NCBI RefSeq assembly: GCF_008973755.1
Contig: NZ_WBOM01000001.1
Span: 372,001 to 436,000, forward strand
Reading direction: 5' to 3'
Source of the DNA: Nitrincola alkalilacustris
Lineage (GTDB): Bacteria > Pseudomonadota > Gammaproteobacteria > Pseudomonadales > Balneatricaceae
Length of the DNA: 64,000 nt
The stretch's first letter is position 1. Every line of letters begins with the position of its first letter. The position numbers and the translations under genes are program-made. Shown piece by piece: positions 9,638 through 17,624 of the stretch. The notes beneath the pieces were generated by a model. It saw only the letters and a program-made list of their open reading frames with translations. It was not told the DNA's origin and made no database searches.

Positions 9638-10138
9638 ATGGACTGTACAATCCGCTACGCCCAACCTCAGGATCTTAATCAGATACGTACTCTGATTACA
9701 GAGTCAACCCGTGCGCTGCAGCGCGAGCACTACTCTCTGAGTCAGATCAACAACGGTCTGGAATTGATTCAGGGCATTGATCAATTGGTGAAAGATGGCA
9801 CGTTAGCCGTCGCTCTGCTGGATGACCTGATCATTGGCAGCGGTGGCTGGACGCAACAACTGGCCGACTCACCATGGGAAGCTGAGCTGCGAGCCTTCTT
9901 CGTATCTCCTGCTTTTTCCGGAATGGGGGTGGCATCAAGCCTGCTGCGCTACTGTGAGGATGCCTGCCGAGCCATGGGAGTCTGCCACCTGACTCTGGCA
10001 TCCACCCTGACCGGTGAAGCTTTCTATCTGCGTAATGGTTTTGAGTCACTTGGACCCAATACCAGATTGCTTGAAAGTGGTGAGCTCTTCAAGCTGATCA
10101 TGATGCGGAAAAGCCTTGCGGAAAGGGCTGCCTCCTGA
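9638..10138 (+). CDS. GNAT-family N-acetyltransferase
   Basis: 166 aa from ATG 9638, preceded 9 nt upstream by AAGG; in-frame ATGs at 9611 and 9629 are alternatives. Single GNAT domain: beta strands before AFFVSPAFSGMGVASSLLRY, where SGMGVAS replaces the usual Q/RxxGxG/A acetyl-CoA loop, and a C-terminal AFYLRNGFESLG motif. Substrate unknown. It is 133 bp from the oppositely oriented end of the Mrp operon. Confidence 0.75.
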   Translation: MDCTIRYAQPQDLNQIRTLITESTRALQREHYSLSQINNGLELIQGIDQLVKDGTLAVALLDDLIIGSGGWTQQLADSPWEAELRAFFVSPAFSGMGVASSLLRYCEDACRAMGVCHLTLASTLTGEAFYLRNGFESLGPNTRLLESGELFKLIMMRKSLAERAAS

Positions 10139-10271
10139 CAAATGACAACAACTTGATTGACATGATACTCCATATTTCGGCCTGATCAGGTTTTGGTGAG
10201 CATGGCTTCCTGGATGGGCTGAACTGATAGGGCAGCCTGTCAGAACTGGCACCTGGGATAGCAGTCTATGC

Positions 10272-11990
10272 TCAGACAAAATAGGTGCCAAGCAACAATA
10301 AACTGAGTAACAGTGTCAGCAGGCTGAAGTAGGTGGCAATCAGGCTGCGGTTTTCCAACTGGTTTTCCAGATAGATGATCAGCTGGTCAGCAAAGCCAGC
10401 CCGCTGCTCTTTGACCGGCTCATGCAGACCGGCAGTGGCTCGCTGGAATTTGCTGAAAAAAATCGGTACCTGCCGCAGTAGTGCCTCAATTGGCTGTATC
10501 AGGTCACCCGGCGGGATGGGTAGAGTGCGCCAATGGCGCCGCGCAATTTCAGCCAGCAGTAATCCAGCCATAACTGGCCATAGCATGCTCAGCCATGCAG
10601 TGGGATCTGCAGAGGGGTAAACAGGCGCTATGGCCTGTGGCATCCAGTAAACTGCTGTCAGACTGGCCAGCAGGGTCAGGAGCCAGCTCAGCAGCATGCT
10701 CTGAGGCAGTGGCGATAGATCATGGGTACTCTTGGCGGAGAGGTTCTGTGACAGTAACCAGAGGTAGCGTAACATCAGAAGCGATGTGGCAACCGCGCTG
10801 AGTGTGATGGCAGGCAGTAGCCAACCGGGCAGAAGATCATCATACAGCATCGCTTTCAGTGACAATTTGGCATGACTGCCACTACTGAGCAGGCCGACCA
10901 GTGACAGTGCAGGTACGCAGATAGCGGTTGCCAGAACCAGCAGGGGGAGCCTGGAGTCATACTGAGTGATACCGACAGCCAGGAACAGCGTGCCCTTGGT
11001 CAGTGCGTGGTGCATTGCGAACAGTGCCAGCACCGGTACCAGACCCGTCCAGATCTCGGGCTGGATGAAGGCCGCACCCAGAGCGGTGGTGAGCAGTCCC
11101 ATCTGACTGATACTGGAGTAAGCCAGCACCGTTTTTGACTTGTGCTGCTGCACACCGATCAATGCGGCGGCAAAGGCCGCTAACAGACCGATGACGCAGA
11201 TGCTGATGCCCCAGTGCGGCAGACTGACCATCCCTGCCGGCAGCAGGAAGATCCAGCCGAGCAGGCCAGCCTTGATCATGGCGCCGCTGAGCACAGCGCT
11301 GGCTGGTATCGGTGCCACCGGATGAGCCAGAGGTAGCCACATGTGGAGCAGTGGCAGCCCGGCTTTGACGCCAAAACCGGCAAACAGGCAACTGATGATC
11401 AGCGGCTGATAGGTTGAGGTGGCATTGGCACGGGCAAAGTCCTCCAGCAGCAGTGAACCTGGAACCAGCAGTTGTGCGGCGCTGAGCAGCAGCCCGGCCA
11501 GAATCAAGGCTTCGCCCAGAACAGCCATGATCAGGTAGACGCGGCCCGCGCGCAAGGCCTCTTCCGAGCGAGTGTGAATCACCAGGCCATATCCGGCAAA
11601 GGTCATCAGTGCGAAGAAGAGGTAAAAGCTGACGACATCAGCGGAGATAATCAGACCGAGATTACCGCTTAGTGTCAGCAGCCAGAGCAGGTGGAAACTC
11701 TTTTCACGGACATCTCCCGCCATATAGCCTTGTGCATAGATGGCACATCCCCCCCACAGAAGTGCAGTGAAGCACAGAAATACACGGCGAATATCATTCA
11801 GAAGCCAGTCGCTGCCGAGCAGCAGCCAGGGCAGTTCGAGGTGCAGCTCAGCGCCGCTCAAAGCTATCGCAAGTGCCGGTAGTACTGCCAGTGGTGTCAA
11901 TCTGCAGGCTGTTTCACGCCAGCGCGGCAGGCACCAGATCAGGATCAGCAGGAGTGGCGTCAGTGGGATCAGCAGCAGGCTATGGTTCAT
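10272..11990 (-). CDS. Third MrpD/NuoL-like membrane subunit of the Mrp operon (lacks TM5 glutamate)
   Basis: 572 aa from ATG 11988-11990, which overlaps the previous stop as ATGA; an in-frame upstream start at 12026 is less likely. About 14 transmembrane helices of the proton-conducting antiporter family (NuoL/M/N, MrpA/D). It keeps the lysines in GVKAGLPLLHMWLP and AMIKAGLLG, but at the TM5 position where its two sister subunits have Glu (FYELLTL, VGLELLSL) it reads FFALMTF. A long polar C-terminal stretch (about residues 480-545) ends in a final membrane helix, LIATYFSLLTLLLSLLLLG. It may be the structural counterpart of the MrpA core rather than an active pump; inference. Confidence 0.72.
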   Translation of the reverse strand: MNHSLLLIPLTPLLLILIWCLPRWRETACRLTPLAVLPALAIALSGAELHLELPWLLLGSDWLLNDIRRVFLCFTALLWGGCAIYAQGYMAGDVREKSFHLLWLLTLSGNLGLIISADVVSFYLFFALMTFAGYGLVIHTRSEEALRAGRVYLIMAVLGEALILAGLLLSAAQLLVPGSLLLEDFARANATSTYQPLIISCLFAGFGVKAGLPLLHMWLPLAHPVAPIPASAVLSGAMIKAGLLGWIFLLPAGMVSLPHWGISICVIGLLAAFAAALIGVQQHKSKTVLAYSSISQMGLLTTALGAAFIQPEIWTGLVPVLALFAMHHALTKGTLFLAVGITQYDSRLPLLVLATAICVPALSLVGLLSSGSHAKLSLKAMLYDDLLPGWLLPAITLSAVATSLLMLRYLWLLSQNLSAKSTHDLSPLPQSMLLSWLLTLLASLTAVYWMPQAIAPVYPSADPTAWLSMLWPVMAGLLLAEIARRHWRTLPIPPGDLIQPIEALLRQVPIFFSKFQRATAGLHEPVKEQRAGFADQLIIYLENQLENRSLIATYFSLLTLLLSLLLLGTYFV

Positions 11991-13477
11991 GGCAGATACT
12001 CCCGCAGGGTGATCAGTTCCGCCCAACCGACTGGGCTGATTTGCAATCCGGCAAAGAGTCCTGCGGCTATGCTGAGCAGAGCAGTGGCCAGTGCCGGAAA
12101 CAGTAGCAGCGGGGCGGTATCACGATAACGGGTGATCATCTCGTGGGGCCAGCTGTCAGGCACTGGCTTGAACCAGATGCGATAGAGCAGAGGCAGAAAG
12201 TAGGCTGCATTGAGCAGACTGCTGGCCACCAGTACGGCCACAACCCAGTCCATGCCAGCCAGCAGCGCGCCAGTGCCGAGATACCATTTACTGATGAAAC
12301 CGGCTACCGGGGGCAGACCGATCATGCCGAATGCACCGACAGTGAAAGCGGCACTGGTCAGAGGCATGCGTGTGCCGACACCATCGAGCTCGTTAATCTT
12401 GTGTATCCCGAGAGTTTCGGCATAGTTCCCGGCGCAGAAGAAGAGTGTGACCTTCATCAATCCCTGGTGCAGCAGGTGCACCAGCCCCCCAATGGTACCG
12501 AGTGGCCCGAACAGTGTGATGCCAAGGATGATATAGGAGACCTGGCTGACGGTGGAGTAGGCCAGCCGCCGTTTGATATCCGTCTGTTGCAACGCGCGCA
12601 GCGAGCCATAGAGGATGGTGATCGAGGCAACGATGGCCAGAGGGGTGAGCAGCCCCTGTTGCCAGGAGTAGTCGATGCCATATACATCATAGACTACCCG
12701 AACTATGCCGAAGGCACCGGCTTTGACGACAGCCACAGCATGCAACAGGGCACTGACCGGCGCTGGTGCAACCATCGCAATAGGCAGCCAGCCATGCAGA
12801 GGGACCAGTGCTGCCTTTACCCCCAGACCGAGGATCAGCAGCGCAAAGACCAGGTGCAGCAGGGGGTGCAGATCCGGGGCCATCTCAGCGACCCGCTGCA
12901 GATCGCCGAACTCGATATCGCCGGCGAGCGCATAGATGGCGACGATGCCGATCAAAAGTACTGCACCACCACTGAGAGTATAAGCCAGATAGATCCGCCC
13001 GGCTCGCAGTGACTCCGGTGTGCCGCGATGCACGATCAGTGGGTAAGTGGATAGCGTCAGGAGTTCATAGAAGATGAAAAAGGTGAACAGATTGCCCGCC
13101 AGAGAGATCCCCATGGTACTGGCCACGCAGAGACTGAAGAAGCCGAAAAAGCGACTGCGGTTGGGGGAACCCTCCAGATAGCCGATCGCATAGAGGGTCG
13201 TAAACAGCCAGAGCATGGAGGAGAGCCCGGCGAACAGCATTGCCAGAGCATCGGCACGCAGAATCATCGAAAGCCCCGGCAGGACCTCCAGTCGCAACTC
13301 CGGTCGAAAGCCAGCCACGACATACTGTATCAGCAGAAGGATCAGAGCGATCTTGAGTACAGCAGCTCCCAGATTTACGAGGCTGCGCAGGCGATGCTCC
13401 TGCTCCGGCAGCATAAAGATCACCATGGCTGCAAGGAAAGAGGTCATCAGTACAATCAGTGGCAGCAGATTCATCAT
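11987..13477 (-). CDS. MrpD-like Na+(K+)/H+ antiporter membrane subunit (second copy)
   Basis: 496 aa, the usual MrpD length, with about 14 membrane helices. Family residues are intact: TM5 Glu in FFIFYELLTLSTYP, TM7 Lys in LGVKAALVPLHGWLP, and a further Lys in AVVKAGAFGIV. Such subunits translocate protons in complex I and Mrp antiporters. It starts by a 4-bp ATGA overlap with the previous gene, implying translational coupling. It is clearly diverged from the copies on either side, so this is not a recent duplication. Confidence 0.82.
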   Translation of the reverse strand: MMNLLPLIVLMTSFLAAMVIFMLPEQEHRLRSLVNLGAAVLKIALILLLIQYVVAGFRPELRLEVLPGLSMILRADALAMLFAGLSSMLWLFTTLYAIGYLEGSPNRSRFFGFFSLCVASTMGISLAGNLFTFFIFYELLTLSTYPLIVHRGTPESLRAGRIYLAYTLSGGAVLLIGIVAIYALAGDIEFGDLQRVAEMAPDLHPLLHLVFALLILGLGVKAALVPLHGWLPIAMVAPAPVSALLHAVAVVKAGAFGIVRVVYDVYGIDYSWQQGLLTPLAIVASITILYGSLRALQQTDIKRRLAYSTVSQVSYIILGITLFGPLGTIGGLVHLLHQGLMKVTLFFCAGNYAETLGIHKINELDGVGTRMPLTSAAFTVGAFGMIGLPPVAGFISKWYLGTGALLAGMDWVVAVLVASSLLNAAYFLPLLYRIWFKPVPDSWPHEMITRYRDTAPLLLFPALATALLSIAAGLFAGLQISPVGWAELITLREYLP

Positions 13478-15021
13478 GGCTGTTGCTCCGAAGTGCCATG
13501 AAGCGTTTCGTATGTCGGGGTCTGGAGCAGCTCAAGTGACTGTTCAAGAGACCCTTCAGGCAGCACAGCGAGCGGCAGAATATCAGGCAGTGTCAGCAGG
13601 TGCAGCGGCCAGGTGGCGATAAAGCCCAGGAGTATGCTGGCAGCGGACAGGGCCAGCGCACAGATCTCGAGCCCAACTCCCGGACGGTGGAAGGTGTCGC
13701 TATTTTCAGCCTCTTTAAATGAGTAGTGAAACACTCTGAATACATAGGCGGCAGAGAGCAGGCCACCGAGCAGCATGACCGGAATCCACCACCATTGTGC
13801 GCTTGCCAGAGCACTCTGCAGCAGCAACCATTTGGCACTGAAGCCGCCGCTGGGTGGCAGCCCCATCAGGCTCACACCGGCCAGGCCAAAACCGAAGATA
13901 CTCAGCGGGCGATACTGGCTGGTACCGGCCAGGGCACTCAACTCCGGACGACCGGTACAGAGGATCAGATTACCGGCGGCCAGGAACATGCCGGCTTTGG
14001 CCAATGCATGGGACAGCACCATCAGCACACCACCCTGCAGGGCCAGGGTGGACGCCTCTGCATTATCTGCTCGCAGCAGTGGAAACATCAGCATGATATA
14101 GCCGATCTGGGCGACGGTGGAGTAAGCGACCACTCGCTTCAGCAGCGTCTGGCGGAGGGCCATCCAGCCACCCCAGGCGATGGCCAGTGCACCCATCCAG
14201 CCCAGCAGTTGTGAGGCATCCGGAGCCAGTTCATGAATGCGCAGCTCTATCCACAGGCGTAGCAGAATATACAGGGATGCCTTGATTACCAGCGCCGACA
14301 AGAGGGCGCTGACGGGTGTCATGGCTCCGCCGTGTGCCGGAGGGAGCCAGGTGTGCAGTGGGAAGAGCGCACTTTTCAGCAGCAGTCCCATTGCCATGGC
14401 AGCCAGGGCAATGCTGCTCGCGACACCCGGTTGCATCTGCTGTGACAGATCAGACAGAGACAGCGTGCCATGAGCACCATAGAGCAGTGCCACACCCAGC
14501 AGATAGGCGAGCGAACCGAGCAGCGCCGCGAGCAGATACCGGATTGCCGCGACCAGAGCCTCCTTGCTGCCGGAAAAGGCGACCAGCCCGACAGCAGCCA
14601 GACTCAATAACTCCAACCCGACATACAGGTTGAATATATCAGCGGCCAGCCAGATGCCGTTCAACGCGGCCCACATGAACCAGAAAAGAGGCCAGAAGTG
14701 CGCCCGCAGAGGGCCGGGAGTCAGGTACAGGGCTGCATACAGGGCAGCGATGCCCGCAACCACCGATGTCATCAGCACAAAGAGCACTGCCAGGCCATCA
14801 GCACGCAATGCGATGCCCAGCGGCGCCTCCCAGCTTCCCAGCGGGTGCGTGATGGGGCCTTGCTGCAGCAGGAGCAGCAGCAGCGACAGAGAGGCCAGCA
14901 GTTGTATCAATACGGCGGCAAAGGAGACCAGCAGACGTGAGCGCTCAGACAACAGCATGCAGATCACGGCCGCTGCCAGTGGGGTGATCATCAGCAGTGG
15001 GATGGGAGCATTGAGCATCAT
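13474..15021 (-). CDS. mrpD: MrpD-like Na+(K+)/H+ antiporter membrane subunit (first copy, next to mrpC)
   Basis: 515 aa polytopic protein of the proton-conducting NuoL/M/N-MrpD family. TM5 Glu is in YVGLELLSLAAVG, TM7 Lys in LLKSALFPLHTWLP, followed by ALVIKASLYILLRLW. The immediate C-D order is that of canonical Mrp operons, which is why the symbol is placed on this copy. The start overlaps the mrpC stop by 4 bp. It acts in the inner membrane as part of the Mrp complex. Confidence 0.8.
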   Translation of the reverse strand: MMLNAPIPLLMITPLAAAVICMLLSERSRLLVSFAAVLIQLLASLSLLLLLLQQGPITHPLGSWEAPLGIALRADGLAVLFVLMTSVVAGIAALYAALYLTPGPLRAHFWPLFWFMWAALNGIWLAADIFNLYVGLELLSLAAVGLVAFSGSKEALVAAIRYLLAALLGSLAYLLGVALLYGAHGTLSLSDLSQQMQPGVASSIALAAMAMGLLLKSALFPLHTWLPPAHGGAMTPVSALLSALVIKASLYILLRLWIELRIHELAPDASQLLGWMGALAIAWGGWMALRQTLLKRVVAYSTVAQIGYIMLMFPLLRADNAEASTLALQGGVLMVLSHALAKAGMFLAAGNLILCTGRPELSALAGTSQYRPLSIFGFGLAGVSLMGLPPSGGFSAKWLLLQSALASAQWWWIPVMLLGGLLSAAYVFRVFHYSFKEAENSDTFHRPGVGLEICALALSAASILLGFIATWPLHLLTLPDILPLAVLPEGSLEQSLELLQTPTYETLHGTSEQQP

Positions 15022-15323
15022 CGGCGATCGTCCTCCGGCAGCTCAGTGGACCCACTGAGTTGCAGCCAGCGGCGGATCAGATAAAGTGCCAGAGCAGTGG
15101 CCGAAACCGCCACAACTATTCCTGTCAGGACCAGCGCCTGAGGTACAGGGTCCGTATGACCGCTGCGCTGTGCCATCCCTACCAGCAACAGAAAGACACC
15201 GCTACCCATGATATTGAATGCCAGCAGTTTGCGGATCAGATGGGTGTGCAGCATGAAGCCGAACAGACCAATGGCACAGAGGCCTATACCGGCGAGACTG
15301 AAGATCACGGCACTGCTGCTCAT
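15018..15323 (-). CDS. mrpC: Mrp antiporter subunit C (NuoK-like)
   Basis: 101 aa with three predicted membrane helices (residues ~6-27, 32-52, 62-84), the NuoK/MrpC layout. The family stretch LLAFNIMGSGVFLLLVGMA is present in helix 2. It is a small membrane subunit that links the MrpD modules in the complex. It is coupled by 4-bp overlaps on both sides. Confidence 0.85.
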   Translation of the reverse strand: MSSSAVIFSLAGIGLCAIGLFGFMLHTHLIRKLLAFNIMGSGVFLLLVGMAQRSGHTDPVPQALVLTGIVVAVSATALALYLIRRWLQLSGSTELPEDDRR

Positions 15324-16270
15324 TTCGGCCGCTCCTGTTCCGGTAAGGCAAAGTGTGGCAGCGTGAACAGGCTCAGCAGGATCAGCCCTATCGACAGGGT
15401 CAGTGCCAGTTCGATAATCAGAATCAATATTCCAGCCAGATGATCGGGGTAGGTCAGTAATGGCTGGCCATCAATCAGAGCGCTGGCGGCCACCAGCAGG
15501 AACACGCTGAACCCCAGCAGCAGCCCGGCACGCATCAATCGCTCGCTGGTGCGCAGGGTCAGGCGAAAGCCCGACAGGTGCAGCAGTATGCCGGTTGCGG
15601 CCAGTACAGCACCGGCCTGAAAGGCACCGCCGGGCTGTTTCGATCCCGCCCAGAGCAGATAGCTGCTGACCATCAGCATCAGGGGTACCAGCAGTGCCAG
15701 GCAGGCCTGCAGCAGGGGATTGGGGAGTTTGGGCAACGACAGCTGTGCCGAGTCTTTGTCTGCCAGTGTCAGTCCGACAAGAATAGCGACTACCAGCACG
15801 CCAATTTCGAGCAAGGTGTCATAGCTGCGGAAGTTGAGCAATACAGCCGTGATTGGGTGATCGACACCACTGTTGGGTAATGCTCTGGCAACCTGCTCAG
15901 CCAGCATGGTGGGAGTTGCAGGGGTGTCCAGCAGAGCCCATAGCAGCAGGCCAGCCAGACTGAGGCTGCTGATCAAAGCAACCCAGAAACGACTGCTCTT
16001 GAGTCTTATGGGGCTGGACTCCTGATCAGCGCGATGGTGCAGGTGACCCAGTGTATCCAGCAGCAGTACGCCGGTGATGCCGGCACCGATAGCCGCTTCT
16101 GCCAGTGCTATATCCGGTGCATCCAGCCTGATCCATACCAGTGCCAGCATCAGTCCGAGAAGAATGAAAAACACCACGCCACGAAACAGCGGCAGTGCCG
16201 TCAGCGTCAGCAGCGCAAATACCCAGAGTGAACTGAGCAACAGCAGATCGAGTAATACCGACATGCTCAT
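15320..16270 (-). CDS. mrpB: Fusion of MrpA C-terminal (MbhD/E-like) domains with MrpB
   Basis: 316 aa, far longer than MrpB alone (about 140 aa). Residues ~1-75 correspond to the MbhD/DUF4040 segment, with LDAPDIALAEAAIGAGITGV; ~85-170 to the MbhE segment, with AVLLNFRSYDTLLEIGVLVV; ~190-310 to MnhB, with KQPGGAFQAGAVLAATGILL. In canonical Mrp systems the first two segments are the tail of MrpA, and in archaeal Mbh hydrogenases they are separate genes; here they are fused to MrpB. The gene sits between mrpG and mrpC, the order seen in Mbh-type clusters. The start overlaps mrpG by 4 bp. Confidence 0.8.
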   Translation of the reverse strand: MSMSVLLDLLLLSSLWVFALLTLTALPLFRGVVFFILLGLMLALVWIRLDAPDIALAEAAIGAGITGVLLLDTLGHLHHRADQESSPIRLKSSRFWVALISSLSLAGLLLWALLDTPATPTMLAEQVARALPNSGVDHPITAVLLNFRSYDTLLEIGVLVVAILVGLTLADKDSAQLSLPKLPNPLLQACLALLVPLMLMVSSYLLWAGSKQPGGAFQAGAVLAATGILLHLSGFRLTLRTSERLMRAGLLLGFSVFLLVAASALIDGQPLLTYPDHLAGILILIIELALTLSIGLILLSLFTLPHFALPEQERPK

Positions 16271-16620
16271 CTCTCCCGCTCAGCGCTGTCTTGAGCGGCA
16301 TTGCCGGATGAGGGCAGGTCGCCAGAGGCGGCATCCATACCCTGAGCATCACCCTCCCAGGCGACCAGATGTCCGCTCAGTGCGCTGGCCAGCATCACCA
16401 GAAGCCAGATCAGCAGAAGTTTGAACACCAGCAATACAGAGCCGGCACTGAGCATCAGCCCGGCAATGATCAGCCCCAGGCCCAGATTATCTGCCTTGGT
16501 CAGGGCATGTATACGACAATAGGTGTCAGGAAAACGCAGCAGGCCCAGTGTTCCGGCAGCGAACATCACGACACCCGACAGCAGCAGGGCGGCCTGCAGC
16601 AGATCAATCAGAAGGCTCAT
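16267..16620 (-). CDS. mrpG: Mrp antiporter subunit G
   Basis: 117 aa. ATG 16618-16620 is chosen because it gives the usual MrpG N-terminus; it overlaps the mrpF end by 17 bp. Three membrane helices, with family motifs GTLGLLRFPDTYCRIHALTKADNLG spread over helix 1 and the following loop (residues ~23-47). The C-terminal 25 residues are polar and longer than usual (GMDAASGDLPSSGNA). Small inner-membrane accessory subunit. Confidence 0.87.
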   Translation of the reverse strand: MSLLIDLLQAALLLSGVVMFAAGTLGLLRFPDTYCRIHALTKADNLGLGLIIAGLMLSAGSVLLVFKLLLIWLLVMLASALSGHLVAWEGDAQGMDAASGDLPSSGNAAQDSAERER

Positions 16621-16900
16621 GTTCAGCCTCTCGTGCCTGATGGCGTGCATTACTCCAGACTCTGCTGACAAATGCGACTGTTGCCAGAGCCGCGAGAAGC
16701 GACAGCACCAGTGCGGCATCGCGTGCTGCTGACTGCGACTGCAGCTCAGCCAGCAGCAGAAGAATTGCGACGCCGGTGGTGCCGAACAGCTGTGCCGACA
16801 GAATCCGGTCGGCAGAGCGGGGCCCTCGCCAGACACGGATAAGTCCAACCAACAGCGTGATCAGCAGCAGGATAATGCACAGGATGTACAGGTTACTCAT
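16604..16900 (-). CDS. mrpF: Mrp antiporter subunit F
   Basis: 98 aa from ATG 16898-16900, which overlaps the mrpE stop by 4 bp. Three membrane helices; the MrpF signature is RVWRGPRSADRILSAQLFGT (about residues 23-42). It is part of the E-F-G small-subunit block of the Mrp antiporter. Confidence 0.88.
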   Translation of the reverse strand: MSNLYILCIILLLITLLVGLIRVWRGPRSADRILSAQLFGTTGVAILLLLAELQSQSAARDAALVLSLLAALATVAFVSRVWSNARHQAREAEHEPSD

Positions 16901-17433
16901 GAGTTGCTTGTCCTCAGGCCATAAAGTGTCTGAATTCTGTGTTCCAGCGCTTTGGCATCGTCCTGCGGGTTGTTTGAGGTATCCAGACAATGCAGTCGAA
17001 TGGAGGAGTCTGACTGTCGATTGACGCTGAGCGTTCCGGGCATCAGGCTGATGGTGATCATGAACAGCCACAGGGGTTGCCCTTCGGGCAGGTCTATTTG
17101 CAGATCAAGCATACCGGGTTGCAATGGCAGCGAGGGGCTCAAGGTACGCTGCAGAATATCCAGTCCGGCGATAACGGAGACAGTGATAAAGTAGAGGCAG
17201 AAGTGTGGCAGCGCCAGCAGTCGGAGCCTGTAGCGTCCGGGTGGTGCCAGTTTCAGACTGACCCAGCCTACCAGCAAGGCTGTTGGAATGCCTATCCATA
17301 CACTGCCAATGAGATCGTTGCTCAATATCCACCATACCAGCAGTGCCAGCAAGAAACGCTGCAGGGCTGGCACTGCCTTGTCGTGCCAGTGACGTGACTC
17401 CATCTGTCTGATTTCCTGATGTACATTACCCAT
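16897..17433 (-). CDS. mrpE: Mrp antiporter subunit E, first gene of the operon
   Basis: 178 aa, typical MrpE length. Two or three N-terminal membrane helices (about residues 20-60 and 72-92), with the family motifs RFLLALLVWWILS and LMPGTLSVNRQSDSS in the cytoplasmic domain. It opens an eight-gene operon with no gaps running to 10272. The 191 bp between nasA and this gene probably contain its promoter; no strong consensus was seen there. The complex would exchange Na+ or K+ for H+ across the inner membrane. Confidence 0.87.
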   Translation of the reverse strand: MGNVHQEIRQMESRHWHDKAVPALQRFLLALLVWWILSNDLIGSVWIGIPTALLVGWVSLKLAPPGRYRLRLLALPHFCLYFITVSVIAGLDILQRTLSPSLPLQPGMLDLQIDLPEGQPLWLFMITISLMPGTLSVNRQSDSSIRLHCLDTSNNPQDDAKALEHRIQTLYGLRTSNS

Positions 17434-17624
17434 AGACTTATAGCCTAAGGTAAAGACACTGGCTTCTCAAGCAGTTACGGACTCTTCTGATCAAGCTGTG
17501 CGTGGCGGCTCTTCAGCACGGTTGATAGACTCAGCTTATGCTTCAGATCTTCATTGAGGCTCCTGTCATCTCGCAACAGGCCGGTGCTGAGCCCACGATA
17601 GCTTTACATGGCGGTGACCGGTTG

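Noticed and set aside
10272-15021. Three MrpD-like genes as a recent tandem duplication
   Set aside because: The three proteins differ throughout in length, motifs and C-termini, so they diverged long ago.
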